NCBI GenBank assembly: GCA_910586355.1
Contig: CAJUHJ010000004.1
Span: 109,605 to 136,609, forward strand
Direction of reading: 5' to 3'
Length of the DNA: 27,005 bases
DNA from: an uncultured Lachnospiraceae bacterium
GTDB taxonomy: Bacteria > Bacillota > Clostridia > Lachnospirales > Lachnospiraceae
Numbering within the stretch: position 1 is the first letter of the stretch; each line of letters opens with the position of its first letter. The notes beneath the pieces are model-generated. The model saw only the letters and a list, made by a program, of their open reading frames with translations, was not told the origin of the DNA and made no database searches. Below are positions 8,738 to 15,983 of this stretch, in pieces. The position numbers were made by a program, and so were the translations under genes.

Positions 8738-10399
8738 TCAATGATTCTCTAAAATCGCGCCGCGGTTTCCGGATGTTACCATTGACACATACCGTTTTAA
8801 GTATCCGCTTACATTCTGCTCTTTCGGCTGCCATTTGGCTTTTCTTTTTTCAAGCTCTTCTTCCGATACGTCCATATCCAGACGCATTTTGGGGATATTT
8901 ATTTTAATAATATCGCCCTCTTTTACCAATGCAATCGGCCCCCCAACGGCTGCTTCCGGTGAAACATGACCAATCGAAGCTCCGCGGCTTGCGCCTGAAA
9001 AACGTCCGTCTGTAATCAGGGCGACAGAAGAACCAAGTCCCATGCCTGCGATTGCAGACGTCGGGTTTAACATCTCGCGCATCCCAGGGCCTCCTTTTGG
9101 ACCTTCATAACGGATGACTACAACGTCGCCTGCTTTTATTTTACCGCCTTTTATTGCTGCAATCGCATCTTCTTCACACTCAAACACTCTTGCCGGGCCT
9201 TCATGCACCAGCATTTCCTCTGCCACAGCGGAACGCTTTACAACGCTTCCATCCGGCGCCAAATTACCGCTTAATACGGCTAGGCCTCCCGTTTTTGTAT
9301 ATGGATTGTCAAGCGGGCGAATTACGTCCGGATTTTTGTTTACGGCGTCTTTGATATTTTCTCCGACTGTTTTTCCCGTCACTGTCATACAGTCAAGATG
9401 TAATAACCCCGCGTCCGCAAGTTCTTTCATTACTGCATACACGCCTCCGGCTTCGTTTAAATCTTCCATATATGTAGGTCCCGCCGGGGCCAGATGGCAG
9501 AGATTCGGCGTCTTGTCGCTGATAGGGTTTGCAAATTTTATATCAAAATCAAAGCCGATTTCATGCGCAATTGCCGGAAGATGCAGCATACTGTTTGTCG
9601 AACAGCCAAGCGCCATATCCACCGTCAATGCGTTTAACACAGCTTCTTTTGTCATAATATCCCTTGGGCAGATATTTTTCCGAAACATTTCCATAACCGC
9701 CATTCCTGCGTGTTTTGCAAGTTTAATACGTTCGGAGTAGACTGCCGGAATCGTACCGTTGCCGCGCAGTCCCATCCCAAGCGCCTCTGTCAGGCAGTTC
9801 ATGGAATTTGCCGTATACATACCAGAACAGGAACCACATGTCGGACACGTTTTTTCTTCGTATTCTCTGACTTCTTCTTCGGTCATTGTGCCTGCTGCAT
9901 AAGAACCTACCGCTTCAAACATAGAAGACAAACTTGTCTTTTTCCCTTTTACATGCCCGGCAAGCATTGGCCCTCCAGATACAAATACCGTCGGCACATT
10001 GATTCTGGCTGCCGCCATCAAAAGCCCAGGTACATTTTTATCACAATTGGGCACCATAACCAGGGCGTCAAACTGATGGGCAAGCGCCATACATTCTGTG
10101 GAATCCGCAATCAAATCCCTTGTCACAAGTGAATATTTCATACCGACATGTCCCATTGCAATTCCATCGCAGACTGCAATTGCCGGAAAAACAACTGGAA
10201 CGCCCCCGGCTTCTGCTACGCCCAATTTCACAGCGTTTACAATTTTATCCAAATTCATATGGCCGGGAACAATTTCATTATAGGAACTGACAATGCCGAC
10301 CATCGGCTTTTTCATCTCTTCTTCGGTAAATCCCAGCGCATGAAATAAACTTCTATGCGGCGCCTGCTGCATACCCGCTTTTACACAATCACTTTTCAT
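8738..10399 (-). CDS. ilvD: Dihydroxy-acid dehydratase
   Basis: The 553-residue enzyme dehydrates 2,3-dihydroxy-isovalerate and -methylvalerate to the 2-keto acids that precede valine and isoleucine. It carries the expected iron-sulfur and Mg motifs: VCDGIAMGH (Cys77), PNCDKNVPG (Cys119-Asp-Lys121) and CGSCSGMYTANSM (Cys191). The C-terminal GGPGMREMLNPTSAI and DGRFSGASRG blocks are family signatures. Length is normal. Its start overlaps the end of leuB by 11 bases, a sign of translational coupling. The next gene, ilvB, makes a substrate two steps upstream, but ilvC is not present here. Confidence 0.97.
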   Translation of the reverse strand: MKSDCVKAGMQQAPHRSLFHALGFTEEEMKKPMVGIVSSYNEIVPGHMNLDKIVNAVKLGVAEAGGVPVVFPAIAVCDGIAMGHVGMKYSLVTRDLIADSTECMALAHQFDALVMVPNCDKNVPGLLMAAARINVPTVFVSGGPMLAGHVKGKKTSLSSMFEAVGSYAAGTMTEEEVREYEEKTCPTCGSCSGMYTANSMNCLTEALGMGLRGNGTIPAVYSERIKLAKHAGMAVMEMFRKNICPRDIMTKEAVLNALTVDMALGCSTNSMLHLPAIAHEIGFDFDIKFANPISDKTPNLCHLAPAGPTYMEDLNEAGGVYAVMKELADAGLLHLDCMTVTGKTVGENIKDAVNKNPDVIRPLDNPYTKTGGLAVLSGNLAPDGSVVKRSAVAEEMLVHEGPARVFECEEDAIAAIKGGKIKAGDVVVIRYEGPKGGPGMREMLNPTSAIAGMGLGSSVALITDGRFSGASRGASIGHVSPEAAVGGPIALVKEGDIIKINIPKMRLDMDVSEEELEKRKAKWQPKEQNVSGYLKRYVSMVTSGNRGAILENH

Positions 10400-11504
10400 A
10401 ATTTTTTATCCTTTCTACAATCAAATCTCCCATTTCTTTTGTCCCTACCAAAGTAACAGAAGATTTTTTATTTTCCTCCTGCGGCATAATATCAATGGTA
10501 CGGTATTTGTCCTTTAACACCTGCCTGACAGCCGCTTCTATGGCGTCTGCCTCCCGGTCTAAATCAAATGAATAGCGAAGCATCATTGCCGCGCTTAAAA
10601 TCGTCGCAATCGGATTTGCAATTCCTTTTCCCGCAATATCCGGCGCAGAGCCGCCGCTTGGCTCATACAAACCAAATTTCGTATCGTTTAAGCTGGCAGA
10701 AGACAACATTCCAATCGAACCAGTCACCATACTTGCCTCGTCTGATAAAATATCCCCAAACATATTCTCGGTCAAAATCACATCAAACTGTTTTGGGTCT
10801 TTCACTAACTGCATCGCGCAATTGTCCACCAGCATATGCTCATATGACACGCCGGGATACTCTTTTGCCACCTCTTCTACTACCTTTCTCCAAAGCCTTG
10901 AAGAATCCAAAACATTTGCCTTATCGACGCTTGTTACCTTCTTCCTCCGCTTCATGGCAATCTCAAATCCCCGTTTTGCAATGCGCCTGACTTCCTGTTC
11001 ATTATATGTAAGCGTATCCACTGCCGTTAAAACGCCGTCGATTTCTTCTGTTTTCCGCTCCCCAAAGTAAAGCCCTCCGGTCAGTTCCCTCAGAATCATC
11101 ATATCAAATCCATCGCCGATAATATCTTCCCGCAGCGGACAGGCTTCTTTTAATTCTTCATATAAATAAGCCGGCCTTAAATTGGCAAACAAATTCAAAG
11201 ACTTCCGTAACTTTAAAAGCCCCGCTTCCGGCCGAAGGTGCGGCTCTAACCGATACCATGGGGAAGTCGCCGTATTTCCTCCAATCGAGCCCATTAACAC
11301 AGCGTCGCTTGCTTTCGCCTTGGAAATTGCTTCGTCTGTAAGCGGCACTCCGACGGCATCAATGGAGCATCCTCCCATTTGTATTTCTTCATATTTTAAC
11401 TCATGGCCGTATTTTTCTGCAATACAATCCAATACTTTCCTTGCTTCTGCCACAATCTCCGGTCCAATTCCATCACCGGAAATCACACCTATTTTACAAT
11501 TCAT
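10389..11504 (-). CDS. leuB: 3-isopropylmalate dehydrogenase
   Basis: The 371-residue NAD enzyme oxidises and decarboxylates 3-isopropylmalate in leucine synthesis. The N-terminus (IGVISGDGIGPEIV) and the LRPEAGLLKLRKSLNLFANLRP-type region with its substrate arginines, the RELTGGLYFG loop that marks LeuB, the SVDKANVLD lysine region, and the LTENMFGDILSDEASM metal-binding aspartates are all visible, followed by GGSAPDIAGKGIANP. It is complete and of normal length. It is the first gene of leuB-ilvD-ilvB. Ahead of it lie a strong terminator after yajC and a short hairpin, and I see no promoter of its own in that gap. The other leu genes are not in the window. Confidence 0.97.
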   Translation of the reverse strand: MNCKIGVISGDGIGPEIVAEARKVLDCIAEKYGHELKYEEIQMGGCSIDAVGVPLTDEAISKAKASDAVLMGSIGGNTATSPWYRLEPHLRPEAGLLKLRKSLNLFANLRPAYLYEELKEACPLREDIIGDGFDMMILRELTGGLYFGERKTEEIDGVLTAVDTLTYNEQEVRRIAKRGFEIAMKRRKKVTSVDKANVLDSSRLWRKVVEEVAKEYPGVSYEHMLVDNCAMQLVKDPKQFDVILTENMFGDILSDEASMVTGSIGMLSSASLNDTKFGLYEPSGGSAPDIAGKGIANPIATILSAAMMLRYSFDLDREADAIEAAVRQVLKDKYRTIDIMPQEENKKSSVTLVGTKEMGDLIVERIKNYEK

Positions 11505-11521
11505 CTTATCCCATCCTCTCT

Positions 11522-11547
11522 GCCAACGGCTTCATACACGCCTTGGC
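11522..11547 (-). promoter_or_regulatory. Inverted repeat in the leuB leader
   Basis: On the minus strand GCCAAGGC pairs with GCC-TTGGC, with one unpaired G and a nine-base loop, just upstream of the leuB ribosome site. It has no following T-run, so it is not a terminator. It might protect the mRNA end, influence translation or be a protein-binding dyad; function is not shown. Confidence 0.35.
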
Positions 11548-11552
11548 ATGTT

Positions 11553-11581
11553 AAAAAACAGGAAACGCACCGGCGTTTCCT
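11553..11581 (-). terminator. Intrinsic terminator after yajC
   Basis: The minus-strand transcript has a nine-base-pair perfect stem (AGGAAACGC / GCGTTTCCT) with a CGGT loop followed by GTTTTTTA. It lies 18 bases after the yajC stop and ahead of leuB. It separates yajC from the leuB-ilvD-ilvB genes, unless readthrough feeds them. Confidence 0.88.
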
Positions 11582-11599
11582 ATTCGTCATCTGTTTCTT

Positions 11600-11908
11600 T
11601 TATTCTGCGTCCGGTTTTTCAACTACCGCAATTGCATCTTTTTGCATTGGAATACGACAGTTTTTATTACTTCCAAACTCTACGATTACAGTATCGTCTG
11701 TAATATCAATCAAAACTCCGTAAAAACCGCTTGTCGTCAATACGGTATCTCCTACCGCTAACCCAGCCAGCATGACGTTCTTTCTCTTCGTCTCCTTCTG
11801 CTGTGGACGTATCATAAAAAAATACATAAATATAAATAAAACTGCTAAAGAAATCAGCATAGGAAGCGAACTTACCGTTCCCGCCGCTTCATTTAATAAA
11901 ATAGACAT
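11600..11908 (-). CDS. yajC: Preprotein translocase accessory subunit YajC
   Basis: The 102-residue product is a small single-span membrane protein that associates with the SecDF part of the Sec translocon. It has one hydrophobic helix at about 15-33 followed directly by the family signature FFMIRPQQKETKRK, and then a small beta-rich cytoplasmic domain (LAVGDTVLTTSGFYGVLIDI) ending in an acidic tail. The start has a strong GAGGAGG site. secD and secF, the usual neighbours, are absent; here it stands between a sensor kinase and leuB as a probable single-gene unit with its own promoter and terminator. Confidence 0.95.
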   Translation of the reverse strand: MSILLNEAAGTVSSLPMLISLAVLFIFMYFFMIRPQQKETKRKNVMLAGLAVGDTVLTTSGFYGVLIDITDDTVIVEFGSNKNCRIPMQKDAIAVVEKPDAE

Positions 11909-11941
11909 TCTTTTTCCTCCTCATTTCCAATGTACTATATG

Positions 11942-11957
11942 ACATTGTACACAATGT
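11942..11957. promoter_or_regulatory. 16-bp palindrome over the yajC -10 region
   Basis: ACATTGT-AC-ACAATGT is a perfect 7+2+7 inverted repeat that covers the proposed -10 box of the yajC promoter. It has the size and position of a repressor operator. The regulator is unknown. A related half-site, CCAATGTAC, lies about ten bases away at 11928-11936. Confidence 0.45.
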
Positions 11958-11972
11958 TTTAAAAATCAGCAA
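11944..11972 (-). promoter_or_regulatory. Candidate yajC promoter
   Basis: On the minus strand TTGCTG (11967-11972) and TACAAT (11944-11949, five of six) are separated by 17 bases. Start of transcription would fall near 11937, leaving a leader of about 28 bases containing the GAGGAGG ribosome site. The -35 box is weak. Confidence 0.5.
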
Positions 11973-11982
11973 GAGATTTTCG

Positions 11983-14451
11983 TTATTTCGTATTATTTTT
12001 AAAGGAATACTTCTTTTTAATCATACTTTCCACGACTTTTTTAGGAATCACAAACTCAGGCATACCCGCTTGTCCCGACGCCACCTCATATTCATTAAAT
12101 ACGATTACAATCTCATTCTTTTCGTTGATATAAAAATTCTGATCTGCCGCGATGCGCCGAAACCAATCGCTTTCTGAATAAATACTTCCTTCGATATAAT
12201 AATACCTCATGCCCTGTTCCACACGCTCTTTCATCTGCCGTAAGACTTCTTTGCTTATTACGCCGATATAATCGCTTCCAAGGACAAACAAATCACCAAT
12301 TTTTAATATTGCGTTCACTCGTTTATCAAGGACAAAGCACCGACTGTAATTCACCGAACCGCCTACGTTAATCGTAGAATCAAAACGAATCATAAAAATA
12401 TCTTTATCATTGCGTAAAATCTTATAATTTGTGTCTGCGCCGACGTACCCTTCATACTTTCTCTCAACATACCAGTAAAACTTCCCCCGGACCCAGTCTA
12501 TATAATCTGCAATCTGATTATTTAACTCCTCTGTCACCGTAACAAGTTCATCCGGCTGCGGGGACTGTGTTTCTGGTTCAGAAACTTCCGTATCTTCGTT
12601 TAGAATTTCCTCTACCGTAATGCCCTCTTCCGTCAGTTTGTCAATTGATTTCTTTTTCTTTTTTTTGCTGCTGTCCTCTTTTAAGACATCTGGCTGCGGA
12701 TTCTCCACAGGCGTTGTATCCGGGCTGCTGTCTGGCGGAATATCCGGTGTTTCCCACACACTTCCCTGGACTGGAATTGTTTCTTTTGCCGCATTCCCCA
12801 AATCTTTTGGCGCTTCTTCTGCTTCCTTTCCATCATCTAAATTACTGTCAGCAGCAGGCGCATCCCACAACTCCTCTTTGTCCAAAACAGGATTTTCGGC
12901 ATAAAATGAAGTATCTCCCCATCTAAAATCCTTGGACGAATCCTCAGTATTCCCAGATAGATTTTTTCCGGTATCTGCATTATCTGTATAAGATTCCAAA
13001 GACAAACTGCTTGTAATAATCAAAAACATCAAAACTGCGGCTGTAAATACATTTACAGCTTTCCTCCGTAATTTGTGATACAGCGATGGTTTCTTTTGTA
13101 CAATCAGTCCGGCTTCATTTCTATCAAACAGTATCGCCCGAAAGTAGAACTGACTGCCGCTGCATGAACACTGGAACAGACCGTCATATTTTTCCACAAT
13201 TGATTTCACACTTTTTAGCCCAATTCCATGTCCTTCTTTAGATACCACATCCGGCAGCCCATCTTTGTTAAAAGCAACAGCCGAAATACATGGATTTTTT
13301 ACAGAAAAAATCAATTTATGGTCTTTCAAAAACTTCACGGTAACGTCAATCTTACGCTCCTGTTCCACAGGAATTTTGCAGCATGCCTGTACTGCATTTT
13401 CAATTGTATTTGCAAGTATCATACAAATATCAATTTCATTGTAAGAAATATCTTCTGGAATACATACCTCTGTTTTTACCTTACAGCCCACATGTTTCGC
13501 ATAACTGACACAGGATGAAAAAACTGCGTTTATTATTGGGTTCCCGCAATACCTGCTCCACTCCGTTTCAGAAATACTGCCGCCCATTTCCTGTATATAA
13601 TGAAGCAAAGAACCTACGTCCCCCCGCCTGGCCAATTCTTCCATCAAAGAAAGATGATGGCGCATATTGTGGCGGTAAGCCCTTCCCGCTTCAATTTTTT
13701 TACAGATATTTTCATATTCATGCCGCTGCATGTCCAAACTGCGCAGTACTGCCCGTTTCGATTCCTCCATCTGATCTACGGCTACCTGCGAAGACATTAC
13801 GCGCAGAATAATGAGAAATATTGAAAAAGACACAAACAGCTGCAGCAATAACCCGGCGAAAACCATATGGCTGTTTCTAAAGAAATAAGAATACTGTAAA
13901 AACTGCATACAAACCGGAAATGCAAGCAACATCCAGTTCTTTTTATTTTTTCCTATGTAAACCCAAAATTTCCCCCGCAAAAACCGATAGATAAAAAAGA
14001 CCAGAATAGCAGAAAAAACCACAAGACAAACATTGTGCAGATATATTCTTGGAATGCCATATATGCTCCCGCCAATCTCTGTATAGAGATACATTATTTT
14101 TTTAAACATTTTCAGAATAAAAACTGATAAATATCCAATTGCACAAACGGAAGCTGCCTCATATACACTAAAACGCGCGACAGCGGATATTATGACTATG
14201 GTAGGAAGATATGCAGTAATAGAAATTTTTGTCAAAATTAACATAATGTCCCAGCCCATAAAATATAAGACGCCCTGGGCAACTACGGCCAATACAAAAA
14301 TACCGCCGCAAAATGCTGCTTTTTTCCATAACTTCATTCGATTCATATAAAACGGATGCGTACCGGCTAACCCCATACAAATTAAAAGATATGTCAGAAA
14401 AATAATCCCTTCTGTAATTATTTTATCTGTTTCTAAAAACGGGAGTATCAA
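11983..14451 (-). CDS. AgrC-like GHKL sensor kinase fused to an RsiV/DUF3298-like extracellular domain
   Basis: This 822-residue protein starts at a TTG codon chosen because a GGGGGAGGGG ribosome site lies just upstream and no in-frame ATG occurs before residue 36. Residues 1-222 hold about six or seven membrane helices. A cytoplasmic GHKL kinase follows: phosphoacceptor-type His261 in YRHNMRHHL, N-box ILANTIENAVQAC (about 346-357) and G-box GHGIGLKSV (407-415). Instead of ending there, the chain has another membrane helix at about 466-485, a long acidic, Pro/Ser-rich linker (about 490-640) with a lysine run, and a folded C-terminal domain at about 660-805. That domain carries FYINEKNEIVIVFNEYEVASG and PEFVIPKKV-type blocks typical of DUF3298, the extracellular part of the anti-sigma factor RsiV and of PdaC. 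No response regulator is adjacent. Kinase assignment is firm; DUF3298 identity is strong by motif, and the ligand is unknown. Confidence 0.85.
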   Translation of the reverse strand: MILPFLETDKIITEGIIFLTYLLICMGLAGTHPFYMNRMKLWKKAAFCGGIFVLAVVAQGVLYFMGWDIMLILTKISITAYLPTIVIISAVARFSVYEAASVCAIGYLSVFILKMFKKIMYLYTEIGGSIYGIPRIYLHNVCLVVFSAILVFFIYRFLRGKFWVYIGKNKKNWMLLAFPVCMQFLQYSYFFRNSHMVFAGLLLQLFVSFSIFLIILRVMSSQVAVDQMEESKRAVLRSLDMQRHEYENICKKIEAGRAYRHNMRHHLSLMEELARRGDVGSLLHYIQEMGGSISETEWSRYCGNPIINAVFSSCVSYAKHVGCKVKTEVCIPEDISYNEIDICMILANTIENAVQACCKIPVEQERKIDVTVKFLKDHKLIFSVKNPCISAVAFNKDGLPDVVSKEGHGIGLKSVKSIVEKYDGLFQCSCSGSQFYFRAILFDRNEAGLIVQKKPSLYHKLRRKAVNVFTAAVLMFLIITSSLSLESYTDNADTGKNLSGNTEDSSKDFRWGDTSFYAENPVLDKEELWDAPAADSNLDDGKEAEEAPKDLGNAAKETIPVQGSVWETPDIPPDSSPDTTPVENPQPDVLKEDSSKKKKKKSIDKLTEEGITVEEILNEDTEVSEPETQSPQPDELVTVTEELNNQIADYIDWVRGKFYWYVERKYEGYVGADTNYKILRNDKDIFMIRFDSTINVGGSVNYSRCFVLDKRVNAILKIGDLFVLGSDYIGVISKEVLRQMKERVEQGMRYYYIEGSIYSESDWFRRIAADQNFYINEKNEIVIVFNEYEVASGQAGMPEFVIPKKVVESMIKKKYSFKNNTK

Positions 14452-14454
14452 TTA

Positions 14455-14464
14455 CCCCTCCCCC
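14455..14464 (-). promoter_or_regulatory. Ribosome binding site that selects a TTG start
   Basis: GGGGGAGGGG on the minus strand ends three bases before TTG at 14449-14451. No ATG in the same frame is near, so this site fixes the start of the kinase gene. Confidence 0.7.
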
Positions 14465-14504
14465 TTTCTCTCACGTATATAATCTATGAAAAACACAGAC
14501 TCTT

Positions 14505-14963
14505 TCATTTTTCCATAGAATGATAACAAAGAAAATCACCGCTTTCTGTTTCTATTTTTTCATAGGAAACAATATGATAGCCGCGTTTTAAATACATGCT
14601 TTCTGCTGGAAAAGATGCGGCTATATTTACGTTTGGATAGCTTTGGAACACTTTTTCTTCCAAAAAATCCATAAATCTGCTCCCATATCCCTTTCCTTGA
14701 TATTCAGGCAAAATAAAAAATCGACAGATTTCGTTCCCACGGATACTGCCGGTCCCTACGACCACTCCCTTTATGGATGCCAGATAAATCGATTCGGCGC
14801 ACATTGCCGTCTCAATTTTTTGCTTTCTATGTAAATCCAGAAAAAATTGTACTGCGCCGAAAGGATAATAGTGAGGATACACACTTTTTATCGTCTGCTC
14901 TACTATCTCTGCCACCAAACCGGAAGAATCTGCCAATGTAAATTCCATATGAAAAACGTCCAT
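14505..14963 (-). CDS. GNAT-family N-acetyltransferase
   Basis: The 152-residue product has the GNAT fold signature: the beta4-alpha3 acetyl-CoA loop reads RFFILPEYQGKGYGSRFMDFLE at about 84-105 (Q/R-x-x-G-x-G/A form QGKGYG), followed by a C-terminal AESMYLKRGYHIVSYE block. It is a complete small single-domain enzyme; the substrate cannot be told. Its ATG directly follows the stop codon of the glycosyltransferase gene, so the two are probably coupled. A second ATG five codons on lacks a ribosome site. It lies between surface-glycan genes and a sensor kinase. Confidence 0.88.
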   Translation of the reverse strand: MDVFHMEFTLADSSGLVAEIVEQTIKSVYPHYYPFGAVQFFLDLHRKQKIETAMCAESIYLASIKGVVVGTGSIRGNEICRFFILPEYQGKGYGSRFMDFLEEKVFQSYPNVNIAASFPAESMYLKRGYHIVSYEKIETESGDFLCYHSMEK

Positions 14964-15980
14964 CTAATTAAATCCTACAACCTTCTGTGAAATCTTATAA
15001 GCTGCAATTGAAATCTTCCTCCCACTGCGCCCCGGCAGATTCATCGTATGGCCCATAATGCCATTCCTAAGGCGGTGGAACAAACGGATATCCTGCTGCT
15101 TAATATAATTCCAAAGCTCACGTTTCTTTTCCAAATTCTCTTTTGTCCCGGAACGAATCATCATTACCGTAGAAATTACAGTAATAATCTCCAAATAATT
15201 AAACATATACTTCCGCAGCTTGCGATTGGGGATTTTCCACAAATCATACGTATCAAGCATAATCTTATTGACTTTTATCTGCTGGTCAATCCGGCTAATC
15301 ATAACTTTTTCATTGACAGACTGATCGGAACGTCCGATAAAATAACGGTAAAAGTCCACATTCAGGTAATACATATTCTTCACAAACGGAAGCGGCTCAT
15401 ACACAAAAAGATTATCCACATAAAACGTATGCCTTGGCAGTTCTAATCCACAGTCTAAAAGCAGCTTTGTCCGGTAAATGACGGAGTGCATTAAAATATA
15501 TTTTCCTTTTCTAAAATGCTTTGCATCTTCCCAGCGAAATATCTTATTCTGCGGAAATACAGAAGTATATCGCATAACTTTTTTATGCCTGGCTCCCTGC
15601 TTTTCATAGACAAAATTACTAATCAGCATATCGAGCGTTTCGCTGCCGCCCGCAAATTCTTTTAATTTTGTAAGAATCGCCTGATAACTTTCCTGATCTA
15701 CCCAGTCGTCGCTGTCTACTACTTTAAAGAAAAGCCCTTGTGCATTACGGATTCCAGCATTGACCGCAGCTCCATGCCCTCCGTTTTCCTGATGGATTGC
15801 GCGGACAATCGTAGGATATTTTTTTTCATATGCATTGGCAATCTCCGGCGTCATATCTTTCGAACCGTCGTTGATAATTAAAATTTCTACGTCCTCGCCG
15901 CCGGGCAACAGTGATTTAATACAGTTTTCCATATAATCTTCCGAATTGTAACACGGAATTGCAATTGATAATAATTTCAT
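14964..15980 (-). CDS. Family 2 glycosyltransferase
   Basis: The 338-residue protein has a GT-A glycosyltransferase domain in its first two-thirds: LLSIAIPCYNSEDYMENCI start, IINDGSKDMTPEIA nucleotide-binding region, NGGHGAAVNAGI, and the metal-binding DxD at Asp89-Ser-Asp91-Asp92 (VVDSDDW). The C-terminal part is basic and helical without clear membrane spans. It transfers a sugar from an activated donor, probably to a surface glycan; donor and acceptor are unknown. The ribosome site AGGAG lies within the last codons of glf, so it is coupled to the gene that makes UDP-galactofuranose. A galactofuranosyl or adjacent transfer is inferred from that. Confidence 0.92.
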   Translation of the reverse strand: MKLLSIAIPCYNSEDYMENCIKSLLPGGEDVEILIINDGSKDMTPEIANAYEKKYPTIVRAIHQENGGHGAAVNAGIRNAQGLFFKVVDSDDWVDQESYQAILTKLKEFAGGSETLDMLISNFVYEKQGARHKKVMRYTSVFPQNKIFRWEDAKHFRKGKYILMHSVIYRTKLLLDCGLELPRHTFYVDNLFVYEPLPFVKNMYYLNVDFYRYFIGRSDQSVNEKVMISRIDQQIKVNKIMLDTYDLWKIPNRKLRKYMFNYLEIITVISTVMMIRSGTKENLEKKRELWNYIKQQDIRLFHRLRNGIMGHTMNLPGRSGRKISIAAYKISQKVVGFN

Positions 15981-15983
15981 TTC

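Noticed and set aside
9114..9740. Plus-strand open frame of 208 codons opposite ilvD
   Set aside because: It is antisense to a fully conserved enzyme gene, its composition is that of a shadow frame, and no ribosome site precedes it.
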